DNA of 64,000 nucleotides from Mauremys mutica (GCF_020497125.1 NC_059072.1:305244781-305308780); one strand, 5' to 3'; numbered from the stretch's first letter, positions 45,920 through 57,645 are shown. A program made the numbers and translations. Notes: generated from the sequence alone by a model not told the origin.

Positions 45920-46449
45920 TAAATCCACTGCCCTGGGCTACTTCCTACCAATGTCCCTTTGGTTTGGGATGTGGACCATAAAATCCAATTCCCTGGGGTG
46001 GCTTGCCCCCAGTAGCATCCCCTTGTGGAGCTTGGGCGGCACCCTGCCAGTCCCAGGTTTCTTCAGGCAGGGCAGCCATACATTTGGTGAAGCCAACCCC
46101 CACAATATCTCTGTGCTTCAGTCACCCAGTTACCAGAGGCTTCTAGGTCTCCTCCCCAGTCTCCCTTGGTGGGGAGACAGTGCTTATTCCCTGGTGGCTA
46201 CCTTGGCTGCCAGGCTAGTGACCTGTCCCCTCAGGTAGGAAGACAGCTAGCTCCTGCCTTTTCACCACTCAGCCCTGAACTGAGTCAGACTTTCTCCTTT
46301 TCTCCCCACTCCAGGCCTAGCATTGGCTACAGATATAACAGGGTGGGGCTAGCTGGGTCCAAAAGCTCTCTAACCCCTGCTGCGCTGGTGGGCAGTTTCT
46401 CCACTTCATCACAGAGGGGTTTCCTTGAAACCAGGAATGGTGTAATGGA

Positions 46450-46740
46450 GGGTATGTCTACACTATGGAGCCTGTGCCAGCATAGCCATGTTGGCATAGC
46501 TATATCAGCATAGCCCCCTAGATTAGAGGCAGCCTACACCAACAGCAGTTTTTCTGTTGGTGTAGGAGCACCATCTCCTTGAACAACATTAGCTACATTG
46601 ACAGAATACCTCTTCCTTTGATATAGCTGCATCTATATTGAGGGTTTTGTTAGCGTAGGTATGTCAATCAGAGGTGTGTTTTTTTTCACCCCTTGACCAA
46701 TATAGCTATGTTGACATAACTGTTAAATGTAGCAAGCCAA
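46450..46740. mobile_element. Harbinger-like MITE, ends partly degraded
   Basis: Starts GGGTATGTCTACACTATGG and has many internal inverted motifs (CATAGCCATGTTGGCATAGC, TATAGCTATGTTGACATAAC). The right end is not clear. Confidence 0.5.
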
Positions 46741-46926
46741 AATAGTTATTTTTTTTGTCCTATATGGATTTACTTTTGTCTGTTGGATACAGCAATTAAC
46801 TTTTTTTTCTTTCCTTCTTGGAAGAGATCCTTAGATCATCCATCACAGTGGTTCTATAACAGTTGTAATTCCAATCAAATTCATCATCCAGGGCATGGTA
46901 AGTGATCTTGATTTTATCTATCTAAA

Positions 46927-47022
46927 AATGCGACAAAGTGGGTATTCACCCACGAAAGCTCATGCTCCAATACGTTTGTTAGTTTATAAGGTGCCACAGG
47001 ACTCTTTGTTGCTTTTACAACA
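46927..47022 (+). mobile_element. Penelope-like 3-prime tail fragment
   Basis: GTATTCACCCACGAAAGCTC then ATGCTCCAATACGTTTGTTA and AGGTGCCACAGGACTCTTTG, the opposite orientation of the tail at 16.55 kb and a variant of the one at 54.8 kb. Confidence 0.75.
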
Positions 47023-47435
47023 AAAATAGTTTATTACCTACAAAGAGATTGATTTTAAGTGAGTATAAATAATGAAGCATAACAGTCAGAAATGGTTACA
47101 AGAAAAATAAAAATAAAAATAAAATGCTTACAGGTGCCTAACTTAACAGTCTTCATTAGATTCAAAGCAAAGTTTTCTCACCACACTCCTTCAGCAGTCC
47201 TACCGACCAAACTCTTTAGGTCAGGACTCCTCCCTCAGAATCCAACAGCTGCTTCCTTTGTCTCTTCCTGTGCAGTGAATGCGATGGGCAAGGAGAGAGA
47301 GGGTGTCTTGGTATCTGCCCCTTCTTTTCATAGTCCTATCCTGCCTTTGAGAAGCATTTTGAGCTGGGAGCAAGACCTTTGCCTCTAAGGAACTGGTTTG
47401 GCCACTCCCCACACTTATCTGGAAAATTTGTTTAG

Positions 47436-47600
47436 TCATGACTAAGGCTGTAATTTTGACAGGCTGTGGGTGTGCTTCAGCAGCTCCCCATTTTGCCACG
47501 CATATTTTTAGTAACGATCATGAACAGGTCACAGGCTGCTGTGACTTTATTGGCCATGACCTGTCCATGACTTTTACTAAAATCTTAGCCTTAGTCATGA
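47436..47600. mobile_element. Short inverted-repeat element (MITE), class unknown
   Basis: TCATGACTAAGGCT at 47436-47449 is inverted at 47587-47600, with further internal complementarity (GGTCACAGGCTGC, CATGACCTGTCCATGAC). No clear target duplication. Confidence 0.6.
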
Positions 47601-47646
47601 TTTCAGCTTATGTTTATAACTTCACATATAGTGCTGCTACATGCAT

Positions 47647-50430
47647 TAAGAACATAAGAACATAAGAGAGGCCGTACCGGGTCAGACCAAAGGTCCATCT
47701 AGCCCAGTATCTGTCTACTGACAGTGGCCAATGCCAGGTGCCCCAGAGGGAGTGAATCTAACAGGCAATGATCAAGTGATCTCTCTCCTGCCATCCATCT
47801 CCATCCTCTGACGAACAGAGGCTAGGGACACCATTCTTACCCATTCTGGCTAATAGCCATTTATGGACTTAGCCACCATGAATTTATCCAGTCCCCTTTT
47901 AAACATTGTTATAGTCCTAGCCTTCACAACCTCCTCAGGTAAGGAGTTCCACAAGTTGACTGTGCGCTGCGTGAAGAAGAACTTCCTTTTATTTGTTTTA
48001 AACCTGCTGCCTATTAATTTCATTTGGTGACCCCTAGTTCTTGTATTATAGGAATAAGTAAATAACTTTTCCTTATCCACTTTCTCAACATCACTCATGA
48101 TTTTATATACCTCTACCATGTCCCCCCTTAGTCTTCTCTTTTCCAAGCTGAAGAGTCCTAGCCTCTTTAATCTTTCCTCGTATGGGACCCTCTCTAAACC
48201 CCTAATCATTTTAGTTGCCCTTTTCTGAACCTTTTCTAGTGCTAGAATATCTTTTTTGAGGTGAGGAGACCACATCTGTACACAGTATTCGAGATGTGGG
48301 CATACCATGGATTTATATAAGGGCAATAATATATTCTCAATCTTATTCTCTATCCCCTTTTTAATGATTCCTAACATCCTATTTGCTTTTTTGACCACCT
48401 CTGCACACTGCGTGGACATCTTCAGAGAACTATCCACGATGACGCCAAGATCTTTTTCCTGACTCGTTGTAGCTAAGTTAGCCCCCATCATGTTGTATGT
48501 ATAGTTGGGGTTATTTTTTCCAATGTGCATTTCTTTACATTTATCCACATTAAATTTCATTTTCCATTTTGTTGCCCAATCACTTAGTTTTGTGAGATCT
48601 TTTTGAAGTTCTTCACAATCTGCTTTGGTCTTAACTATCTTGAGAAGTTTAGTATCATCTGCAAACTTGGCCACCTCACTGTTTACCCCTTTTTCCAGAT
48701 CATTTATGAATAAATTTAATAGGATTGGTCCGAGGACTGACCCTTGGGGAACACCACTAGTTACCCCTCTCCATTCTGAGAATTTACCATTTATTCCTAC
48801 CCTTTGTTCCCTGTCCTTTAACCAGTTCTCAATCCATGAAAGGACCTTCCCTTTTATCCCATGACAGCTTAATTTACGTAAGAGCCTTTGGTGAGGGACC
48901 TTGTCAAAGGCTTTCTGGAAATCCAAGTACAGTATGTCCACCGGATCTCCCTTGTCCACATGTTTGTTGACCCCTTCAAAGAATTCTAATAGATTAGTAA
49001 GACACGATTTCCCTTTACAGAAACCATGTTGACTATTGCTCAAGAGTTTATGTTTATCTATGTGTCTGACAATTTTGTTCTTTACTATTGTTTCAACTAA
49101 TTTGCCCGGTACCGACGTTAGACTTACCGGTCTGTAATTACCGGGATCACCCCTAGAGCCCTTTTTAAATATTGGCGTTACATTAGCTAACTTCCAGTCA
49201 TTGGGTACCGAAGCTGATTTAAAGGACAGGTTACAAACCTTAGTTAATAGTTCCGCAACTTCACATTTGAGTTCTTTCAGAACTCTTGGGTGAATGCCAT
49301 CTGGTCCCGGTGACTTGTTAATGTTGAGTTTATCAATTAATTCCAAAACCTCCTCTAGTGACACTTCAATCTGTGACAGTTCCTCAGATTTGTCACCTAC
49401 AAAAGCCAGCTCAGGTTTGGGAATCTCCCTAACATCCTCAGCCGTGAAGACTGAAGCAAAGAATCCATTTAGTTTCTCCGCAATGACTTTATCGTCTTTA
49501 AGCGCTTCTTTTGTATTTTGATCATCAAGGGGCCCCACTGGTTGTTTAGCAGGCTTCCTGCTTCTGATGTACTTAAAAAACATTTTGTTATTACCTTTGG
49601 AGTTTTTGGCTAGCCGTTCTTCAAACTCCTCTTTGGCTTTTCTTATTACACTCTTGCACTTAAGTTGGCAGTGTTTGTGCTCCTTTCTATTTGCCTCACT
49701 AGGATTTGACTTCCACTTTTTAAAGGAAGTCTTTTTATCTCTCACTGCTTCTTTTACATGGTTGTTAAGCCACGGTGGCTCTTTTTTAGTTCTTTTACTG
49801 TTTTTCTTAATTTGGGGTATACATTGAAGTTGGGCCTCTATTATGGTGTCTTTAAAAAGGGCCCATGCAACTTGCAGGGATTTCACTTTAGTCACTGTAC
49901 CTTTTAACTTTTGTCTAACTAACCCCCTCATTTTTGTATAGTTCCCCCTTTTGAAATTAAATGCCACAGTGTCGGGCAGTTGTGTTCTTCCCACCACAGG
50001 GATGTTGAATGCTATTGTATTATGGTCACTATTTCCAAGTGGTCCTGCTATAGTTACCTCTTGGACCAGCTCCTGCGCTCCACTCAGGATTAAATCTAGA
50101 GTTGCCTCTCCCCTTGTGGGTTCCCGTACCAGCTGCTCCATGAAGCAGTCATTTAAAGTATCGAGAAATTTTATCTCTGCATTTCGTCCTGAAGTGAAAT
50201 GTTCCCAGTCAATATGGGGATAATTGAAATCCCCCACTATTATTGGGTTCTTAATTTTGATAGCCTCTCTAATTTCCCTTAGCATTTCATCATCACTATT
50301 ACTGTCCTGGTCAGGTGGTCGATAATAGATCCCTAATGTTATATTTTTACTAGAGCATGAAATTTCTATCCATAGAGACTCTATGGAACATGTGGATTCG
50401 CTTAAGATTTTTACTTCATTTTTACTTCAT
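47647..50430 (-). mobile_element. CR1 LINE, 5-prime truncated, otherwise well preserved
   Basis: Minus-strand element: truncated start near 50430, long ORF2, about 200-base 3-prime UTR (complement of GGTCAGACCAAAGGTCCATC at 47680) and a terminal short repeat, complement of AAGAACATAAGAACATAAG, at 47648-47666. The terminal octamer-like repeat replaces a poly-A tail, as in CR1. No clear target duplication was found. Confidence 0.93.
47850..50285 (-). CDS. CR1 ORF2 protein (endonuclease C-part plus reverse transcriptase), N-terminally truncated
   Basis: 811 uninterrupted codons; the frame is also open upstream to about 50420 ([33 protein letters not shown]), so the first Met is probably internal. 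It copies CR1 RNA at the insertion site. Domains: C-terminal half of the APE-type endonuclease with [10 protein letters not shown] (about residue 18) and SDHNTIAFN; reverse transcriptase with [36 protein letters not shown] and the catalytic FADDTKLL near residue 541; thumb and C-terminal region ending [14 protein letters not shown]. The N-terminal endonuclease residues are lost by 5-prime truncation, so the copy cannot move on its own. The lack of stops marks a young insertion. Confidence 0.93.
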   Translation of the reverse strand: MLREIREAIKIKNPIIVGDFNYPHIDWEHFTSGRNAEIKFLDTLNDCFMEQLVREPTRGEATLDLILSGAQELVQEVTIAGPLGNSDHNTIAFNIPVVGRTQLPDTVAFNFKRGNYTKMRGLVRQKLKGTVTKVKSLQVAWALFKDTIIEAQLQCIPQIKKNSKRTKKEPPWLNNHVKEAVRDKKTSFKKWKSNPSEANRKEHKHCQLKCKSVIRKAKEEFEERLAKNSKGNNKMFFKYIRSRKPAKQPVGPLDDQNTKEALKDDKVIAEKLNGFFASVFTAEDVREIPKPELAFVGDKSEELSQIEVSLEEVLELIDKLNINKSPGPDGIHPRVLKELKCEVAELLTKVCNLSFKSASVPNDWKLANVTPIFKKGSRGDPGNYRPVSLTSVPGKLVETIVKNKIVRHIDKHKLLSNSQHGFCKGKSCLTNLLEFFEGVNKHVDKGDPVDILYLDFQKAFDKVPHQRLLRKLSCHGIKGKVLSWIENWLKDREQRVGINGKFSEWRGVTSGVPQGSVLGPILLNLFINDLEKGVNSEVAKFADDTKLLKIVKTKADCEELQKDLTKLSDWATKWKMKFNVDKCKEMHIGKNNPNYTYNMMGANLATTSQEKDLGVIVDSSLKMSTQCAEVVKKANRMLGIIKKGIENKIENILLPLYKSMVCPHLEYCVQMWSPHLKKDILALEKVQKRATKMIRGLERVPYEERLKRLGLFSLEKRRLRGDMVEVYKIMSDVEKVDKEKLFTYSYNTRTRGHQMKLIGSRFKTNKRKFFFTQRTVNLWNSLPEEVVKARTITMFKRGLDKFMVAKSINGY

Positions 50431-50554
50431 TGTGCCATATTACTGAGCAGCAAATGTTTTTAAATGATATCTCACCAGGTATACCTTGTACAAACACTGT
50501 TACAATAATGTATACGGTGTGAACATAAGTATATACTGTCACACTGTTATAAAG

Positions 50555-50850
50555 AGGACAGTGACCAATTGATAGGATTAGAAGTAATCGGGCTTAATCT
50601 GCAGCAAGGGAGATTTAGATTAGGTATTAGGAAAACTGTTTTAACTTTAGGGGTAGGTAAATTTGGGAATAGGCCTTCAAGGGAGGTTGTGGAATCCCTG
50701 TCATTGGAGATTTTTAAGAACAGGTTAGACAAAACGCCTGTCAAGGATGGTCTAGATTTGCTTGGTCCTGCCTCAGCACAGGGGGCTGGACTTGATGCGC
50801 TCTTGAGGTCTCTTCCAGCCCTTCATTTCTATGATTCTGTGTGCATTCCT
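50555..50850 (+). mobile_element. CR1 LINE 3-prime end fragment
   Basis: Shows AACAGGTTAGACAAAACGCC, TGTCAAGGATGGTCTAGAT, GGGGCTGGACTTGATGCGCT, CTTCCAGCCC and TTCTATGATTCTGTG: the classic amniote CR1 tail, from a different subfamily from the adjacent 47.6-50.4 kb element and in the opposite orientation. Confidence 0.9.
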
Positions 50851-53330
50851 TCTTAATTAGTATCAGTTATGGTCCCTGGCCAGAGCTGGTGTGTAGATAA
50901 ATGGGTTGAAACTACTTACTGTACTTGGATTACATCACTGAAAAGCAGCTGTAGTAGTGAAGTAATGAACATAAATCCAACTAACTAAAATTAAGCACTG
51001 GCCAAAGGTTGGATAGACTGTAGTACTGTCTCTTTCCCTGGCCTGTCTGGCACACTTCCTGGGTACAAGCTGTTTGTGTGTTACCCCTTTGTGACGGTGG
51101 CAGACCAGGTGCCAGGTCCTGCCAAAGCCCTAGGCTAATTCCCTTGTGTATTAGTATAAATCAAAGTGATTGTTAAATGCATGAGAGTGTATTTGATGTT
51201 TAAACTTCATGAAAACTAATGGGATGTTGCATGCATTGTTAAGGGTCCTCTCCTGGGGAGCATAGCCTAGTGGTCATGGCTACAACTCCTGACTGCCAAA
51301 GGGGTTATGGGGAGGGGAGCCTGGGCCTTCCCACTCTATCAGGCTCCAGCACAGGGCCCATTGGGCCACCAGTAGTCTGGCAAGCAAGGCTGCTTAAGAC
51401 TGTCCTCCTTGGGTCTCTTCCTCTCATCTCCCCACACTTCTTCCCCCTGGGTCAGCTTAGTCCAAGGCTTTCCTCTGGTGCAGAAACCCAAACCACAATA
51501 AGTAAAGGAGATTACCAACATCCAAGTTGCACAGGATACTTCCCTCTCAGGTTGTCCCTGGGGTGGGTGGGTGCTTCCTTCCCTCCTGGAGGGCCCCTTC
51601 GGACAGCTGTGTCAGAGTCTTAGGCTTCCCTCTGCTGTGCTCCACTGGAACTGTGGGCTGCAGGTCTGCTCACCTCCAGCTCTGCCACCATTTGAACTGT
51701 GACTCAGCTGTATGTCGGGGTGCTGGAACAATCTGTAAATGAGGGTGCTGAGAGCCAGTGAACCAAACCGTAAACCCTGTATGTAATGGAATCCACTTCA
51801 AGCGAGGGGATGCGGCAACACCCTCAGTACCCCTAGTTGTGGCACCTATGCCGCTATGTATATTTTACCTGCTTTTAACCTCTCAATAACCCTCAGCCCT
51901 TTTTCTTAGCTGATAAACCTTTAGTTAGTTTACCATAGAAGTGGCTATTGGCATTGTCTTTAGTGTAAGATCTAGGGTACCAATTGACCTGGAGTAAGTG
52001 ACTGGTCTCTTGGGACTGGGAGCAACCTGAATGTAGTGTGATTTTGGGTGTAAGTGTCTATTTATCACAAAGTCCAGTTGTCTGGTAGGCAAGATAGACT
52101 GGAGAGTCTAAGGGGACTGTCTGTGACTCCGTGGTGAGACTGGAATTGTGATCTAGAAGTTCACATTTGTTACTGGCTTGGTAAAATGTAATTATAGAGC
52201 ACACCACTAGTTTGGGGTGTCTGCCCTGTTTTCTGACAGTCTAGCCTGAGGTAGGCACTCACAGTCTTGAGCTTCTTCAAACAACATGACACACTTTACC
52301 AAAATGGGTCTGCATGGCCCAGCTGCCCTAGGCCCACAGGACCAGTGCTGACTCCCCAACAGTATAAGCACACCATTTCTCAGCGCTCCAACCTTGTGGG
52401 CACTCTGGGTTTGCAGTTCACCTCTTCAGGGACACGTGACAGTGGAAGCAAACAGACACTGGAGTTTTGTAAGGGTTCCAAAACCAATCATCTCTACTTT
52501 AGCTTAGTTAGCACAAGAAATACACATATCTACACAAAACAATAAAACACCTGTATACATTGCCTTGCATCAGTTTCCTTGCTATTCTTGAGCATTCTTT
52601 GGGCTTAGGTCAGAGTCCTCCAATGAATCCAGGATCCCCCTCTCCTGCACATGACTTCTCCCCCAAATCATGGAATCTCCCTGAGGCATTCGATGGTATA
52701 GCAATTGCATAAGATCAAACAGAATCTATAAGTTGTACATTGATTCCCCAAAGCATTACAATATGTATATCAGGATCTGGCCCATGACAAAGTTGCCAAT
52801 CACTTACACTCTGTTCTCATTTCCGGGATGTATGGCTTATATGACTAGGGGAGAAATTAGCAGACATTTGTAAATGTTTTACTGTTTTGAAGAGTACCAA
52901 AGGTTTAAAAATAAACTCTTACACTTTTATTTGTAGATGGTCTTATTTTTTAAATCTTTCAGGAGAAAATTACTATGTAGTCATATAAAAATAGCTGGAA
53001 AAGTACAAAATCATTAAATATTGTCAACATGACTGCAGAAAAGGAAGGTCATGCCCCACTACTTAAATATCTTGAAAACTGTACTCCTGAGGTACAATTT
53101 TTATTTTGGTACCCAAGTTTACTCTGTCCCTTTTGACTTGGAAGTCATATTATTTGATCACAATCTAAGTTTCAAGAGGATGCCAAATTGTGAAGAACAA
53201 CAAATAAAAAGAAGAATCATATATACAAGAATATAAGTGTTAGATTGTCTAACTGCTTGTAATAATTGGAAACAAATGAATTTCACTGCACTGAAAAATG
53301 TCTAATGGAGACTTTTGTCTTGGAAAGATA
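50851..53330. other. Intergenic, probable unclassified repeats
   Basis: Moderately GC-rich stretches at 51090-51770 and 52020-52500 look like old LTR or other repeats (for example AGCATAGCCTAGTGGTCATG), but no ends, duplications or coding remnants could be defined. No gene seen. Confidence 0.45.
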
Positions 53331-53338
53331 TTTTGGAG

Positions 53339-53672
53339 CAGGGGTCAGCAACCTCTGGCACGCGGCTCACCTGGGTAAGCAACCTGGCAGGCTGGGCCAG
53401 TTTGTTTACCTGCCGCATCGGCAGGTTCAGCCGATCGCGGCTCCCACTGGCCATGGTTTGCCGCTCCAGGCCAATGGGGGTGGTGGGAAGTGGCGCGGGC
53501 GAGGGATGTGCTAGCTGTGGCTTCCTGCCGCCTCCATTGGCCTGGAGCGGCAAACCACGGCCAGTGGGAGCCACGATCAGCTGAACCTGCTGACGCGCCA
53601 GGTAAACAAACTGGCCCGGCCCGCCAGGGTGCTTACCCTGGTGAGCTGCATGCCAGAGGTTGCTGACCCCTG
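53339..53672. mobile_element. Fold-back hAT element with 8-bp target duplication
   Basis: Ends CAGGGGTCAGCAACCTCTGG (inverted at the right), flanked by perfect TTTTGGAG at 53331-53338 and 53673-53680. Arms of about 145 bases are near-complementary (GGTTTGCCGCTCCAGGCCAA left; TTGGCCTGGAGCGGCAAACC right) around a loop of about 45 bases. Confidence 0.95.
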
Positions 53673-53924
53673 TTTTGGAGTTATAAAAATCCCAAGGTAT
53701 AGTGGCAGTGAAGAAAGAAAACAGAATTCTATGCAACCACTAATACACTGCAAATCAAAAGCCTATTACGTATTACTTGTATTACAGTGTTTCCTAGAGA
53801 CCCCAATGGAGATCAAGGTGAAATGTTGCTAGGAAGTGTAGAAACACATAGTGAGAGACTAGCTCTGGGCTGAAGAGTTTCCAATCTAAAAGCAGAAGAC
53901 AGAAAGAGTGGGATTAAGTAAGCA

Positions 53925-54015
53925 TTATTTTCCCCATCTTACAATGGAGAACTAAGGCACAGAAAGATTAAGTGACGTGGTAGGTCTTTGTCAGAATCAG
54001 GAATTATCTCCTGAG
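53925..54015 (-). repeat. MIR-like SINE fragment
   Basis: ATTTTCCCCATCTTACAATG then GAGAACTAAGGCACAGAAAG and ATTAAGTGACGTGG, the complement of the MIR core. Confidence 0.7.
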
Positions 54016-54354
54016 TCCAATTTCCAATGCCTTGATGTGCTTACAACCATGTGGAAGTATTACTAATAAGACTACACATGGTTCTGTGTAGCACCTTTAA
54101 ATAATTTGGTGCCATATCTACCTGACCACATTGCTTCCAACATCTCCACCCATGAAATTCCATCTCCCTGTCAGACCGATTCCCTTAGCTGATCTCTGTG
54201 CTAGCTCCTCCCTTATCTTCAGCCTCAGTTCCTTATATGTTTTTTCCTGGTTAGTTGGGAATTATCTAGGGAGGTAGCAGAAGAGGATCTTTAGGGTGGG
54301 TTTTGCCTGCCCTGTTTTGAGTCTGTAGAAATATTACCATTGCTATGGATCAGC

Positions 54355-54545
54355 TCAGCCTTTATGTGTGAGTTTGAAGAGCTAGGTTCTATTCCCAGAC
54401 CTGGCTTTGCCACAGACTTCCCTTAGGACAGTCATTTAACGTCTCTGTGCCTCAGTTGCCCCATGTGAAAATGCGGACAATAACACTTCCCTATTTCACC
54501 AGAGTGCTGAGAGTATAAATACATTAATGGCATCTCACAAAGATC
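54355..54545 (+). repeat. MIR-like SINE
   Basis: GTTCTATTCCCAGACCTGGC, then GTCATTTAACGTCTCTGTGC and CTCAGTTGCCCCATGTG: MIR core in plus orientation with part of the tail. Confidence 0.7.
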
Positions 54546-54788
54546 ACTTATAATACATTTATTAAATATTACGGCTGTCAGGTGATTAAAAATATTCGTC
54601 GTTATTAACCACATGATTAATCGCTCTGTTAATAATAGATAGCATTTATTTAAATATTTTTGGATGCTTTCTACATTTTCAAATATATTGATTTCAATTA
54701 CACCACAGAATACGAAGTGTACAGTGCTCACTTTATATTTTTTATTACAAATATTTGCACTGTAAAAAGGAAACAAAAGAAATAGTGA

Positions 54789-54845
54789 CAAAGAGTCCTG
54801 TGGCACTTTATAGACGAATAGACATATTGGAGCATAAGCTTTCGT
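54789..54845 (-). mobile_element. Penelope-like tail scrap
   Basis: GACAAAGAGTCCTGTGGCAC then GGAGCATAAGCTTTCGTG, replacing part of the left arm of the fold-back element. Confidence 0.65.
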
Positions 54846-55350
54846 GTAAGACTTTATAGCCTACAAGTCCACTCAATCCTACTTCTTGTTCAGCCAATTG
54901 CTCCGACCGTGAGAACAGGCATTCACATGGCATTGTTGTAGCCAGCGTTGCAAGATATTTACATGCCAAATGTGCTAAAGATTCATATGTCCCTTCATGC
55001 TTCAACCACCATTACAGAGGACATGTGTCCATGCTGATAACTATCCAAAGCAGAACGGACCGACGCATGTTCATTTTCATCCTCTGCGGCAGATGCCACC
55101 AGCAGAAGGTTGATTTTCTTTTTTGGTGGTTTGGGTTCTGTAGTTTCCGCATTGGAGCGTTGCTCTTTTAAGACTTGAAAGCATGCTGTAGACCTCATCC
55201 CTCTCAGATTTTGAAAGGCACTTCAGATTCTTAAACCTTGGGTCGAGTGCTGTAGCTATCTTTAGAAATCTCCAATTGGTACCGCCTTTGCGTTTTGTTA
55301 AATCTGCAGTGAAAATGTTCTTAAAATGAACAATGTGCTGGATCATCATC
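54810..55350 (-). pseudogene. hAT transposase C-terminal remnant (ZBED-like)
   Basis: Minus-strand pieces: RFLKIATALDPRFKNLKCLS (hAT core end), then PPKKKINLLLVASAAEDENE, then the dimerisation region LACKYLATLATTMPCECLFS followed by RSEQLAEQEVGLSG. The pieces lie in different frames. The N-terminal zinc finger and catalytic part are absent. Confidence 0.8.
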
Positions 55351-55589
55351 CGACACTGCTATAACATGAAATATATGGCAGAATGCGGGTAAAACAGAGC
55401 AAGGGACATACAATTCTCCCCCAAGGAGTTCAGTCACAAATTTAATTAGTGCATTATTTTTTTAATGAGTATCATCAGCATGGAAGCATGTCCTGTGGAA
55501 TGGTGGCTGAAGCATGAAGGGGTATACGACTGTTTAGCATGTCTGGCACATGAGCCAGTGAGAGAACCACTGGCTGGGAGAGGCTAGAC

Positions 55590-56400
55590 CCTGGCCCGGC
55601 CCACCCCTTCCACCTGAGGCCCCACCCCTCTCTCCCCCTTCTTCCCCAAGCCCAGATCCCTCCCCACCCCGCAGCCACCAGCCCCGCTCCACACAACCCA
55701 AGAGCACCTGGCAGGAGGTGTGCAGCCCCCCGGAGCACCAGGCTGGCGGGTGGCACCCTGGAGCACTGAGTGGGCGGGCAGCCCAGTCCCCCAGAGCACC
55801 GGGCAGGCGTTCATTCCCCCTCCCCCCAGAGCACGGGGTGACGCATGGCCCCCAACCCCAGAGTACTGGGTGAGCAGGTTGCATGTGGCCCCCCAGAGCA
55901 CCGTGCAGGAAGGCATCCCCCCCTACACCCTAGAGCACCGGGCAGGTGTGCAGCCCCAGGAGCACTGGGTGGGTGGGCAGCACATGGCCTAGCCCCGAGA
56001 GCACCAGACAGGTGTGTGGCCTCCCCCACCAACCCCAGAGCACTGAGCAGTGCACGCCCCTCACCCCAGAGCACTGGGTGGCATGTGGCCCCCCAGAGCA
56101 CCGTGCAGGCAGACAGCCCCCACACACACTCTAGAGCACCGGGCAGGTGCGTAGCCCCAGGAGCACTGGGTGGGTGGACGGGCGGCCCTAGCCGTGGAGC
56201 ACCGGGTGGCAGGCAGCCCTCCCAGAGCACTGGGTCAGCAGGCGGCACATGGCCCAGCCCCTCAGAGTATCGGGCAGGTGCACGGGCAACCCTCCCCAGT
56301 CTTGGAGCACCAGACCGTGCGCGGCTCCCAGCCCCAGAGCACTGGGTGGGTTGCAGGCGGTCCCCTTCACCGTCCAGCCCTGGAGCGCTGGCCCCAGCTA
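55590..56400. repeat. GC-rich irregular minisatellite
   Basis: Loosely repeated unit of roughly 30-45 bases built around CCCAGAGCACTGGGTGGG and GGGCAGGTGTGCAGCCCC, with larger near-duplicates (CATGTGGCCCCCCAGAGCAC occurs near 55884 and 56082). Open frames on both strands are an artefact. It sits between the inverted arms of the hAT derivative. Confidence 0.8.
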
Positions 56401-57429
56401 CCCCAAATCCCAGTCGCCCTAACTCAAGCCTGAGCAGGCTTCTGTTCCTGGAAGAGGAGCAGCCTGCCTGGGATGGGTCCCACTAGCAGTAAGAGAGGAG
56501 GGGGCAGGGTCACGAGGGGCTCTTTGGGGAGGCATAGCCTTCCCCTGCCTATTATATGCGCCGCCCATGCTGGCATGCAAATATCTTGCAGTGCCGGCTA
56601 CAAAAGTGCCATGTGAACTCCTGTTCTAACTTTCAGGTGACATTGTAAATAAGAAACAGGCAGCATTATCTCCCGTAAATGTAAATAAACTTGTTTGTCT
56701 TAGTGATTGGCTGAACAAGAAGTAGGACTGAGTGGACCTTGTAGGCACTAACGTTTTACATTGTTTTGGTTTTGAGTGCAGTTATGTAACAAAAAAAATT
56801 TACATTTCTAAGTTACACTTTCACGATAAAGAGATTGCACTACAGTACTTGTATGAGGTGAATTGAAAAAAAACTATTTATTTTGTTTATCATTTTTCAG
56901 TGCAAATATTTGTAATAAAAAATAATATAAAGTGAGCACTCTACACTTTGTATTCTCTGTTGTAATTGAAATCAATATATTTGAAAATATAGAAAAATTT
57001 CCAAAAATATTTAATACATTTCAATTGGTATTCTATTATTGTTTAACAGTGCGATTAAAACTGTGATGAATCAAGATTAATTCTTTTAATCGTGATTGAT
57101 TTTTTGAGTTAATCATGTGAGTTAACTGCGATTAATCAACAGCCCTATTAAATATTAATCCTTGTCTAATCTTCCTTTGCCCCACTTCCACCGCAGAGCC
57201 TAAGCATATACGCTGAACCATCCTGTAGAATGATGCAGTTTACTCCTCTCTTGACTGTCACAAGTTCTGTCACCTGGTGTGGAGGGGAGACAGGCTCATG
57301 TCCTACTTCCTCTTCATCCCTCTTTGTCTCCTTTGGGTGATTATTGCCCCAATGAGCACATGCAGAGTAGTTCCCATACTCCCCTGAGTACCTCTACTAG
57401 TATTACAAAATTGCTAGTTAAAACATTGT

Positions 57430-57645
57430 TGTTTGTAGTGTTGTTGGAGGCATGTTGGTTCCAGGATATGAGAGAGACAAGGTGGCTGAGGTAATATCTT
57501 TTACTGGCCCAACTGTTGGTGAAAGAGACAAGCTTTTGAGCTTACCCAGGTCTCAGAAGAAGAGCTCTGTGTAAGCTCGAAAGCTTGTCTCTTTCACCAT
57601 CAGCAGTTGGTCAGCTAAAAGATAATACCTCACCCACCTTGTCTA
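57430..57645. repeat. Penelope-derived inverted repeat
   Basis: Arms AGACAAGGTGGCTGAGGTAA (57475) and its complement TACCTCACCCACCTTGTCT (57625) extend about 70 bases each; the centre has CAGAAGAAGAGCTCTGTGTA. Same design as 19744-19925. Confidence 0.7.

Larger units (their letters stand above)
44471..46413 (-). mobile_element. Solo LTR carrying two nested transposons
   Basis: On the minus strand it begins TGTGATGAAGTGG (46413) and ends CCTTGTTACA (44471), flanked by perfect GAGGG at 44466-44470 and 46414-46418. Removing the hAT (44633-45501) and Harbinger-type (45548-45919) insertions with their duplications leaves about 690 bases, nearly the length of the solo LTR at 60771-61456. Confidence 0.82.
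54572..57145. mobile_element. Fold-back hAT derivative with inverted 3-prime ends
   Basis: The left arm (54572-55000) and right arm (about 56570-57145) are inverted copies of the same transposon end, running from GGCTGT-type termini through ATATTGATTTCAATTACA-like sequence into the transposase C-terminal coding region. Both sides are bordered by the identical 12-mer TATTAAATATTA (54560-54571, 57146-57157). The left arm has a Penelope tail scrap at 54789-54845 and lacks about 73 bases present in the right. Between the arms lie transposase remnants and a GC-rich minisatellite. Confidence 0.75.

Noticed and set aside
55475..56486. Several ORFs up to 213 codons in the GC-rich array
   Set aside because: Present on both strands in several frames because of the repeat; no domain and no splice signals.
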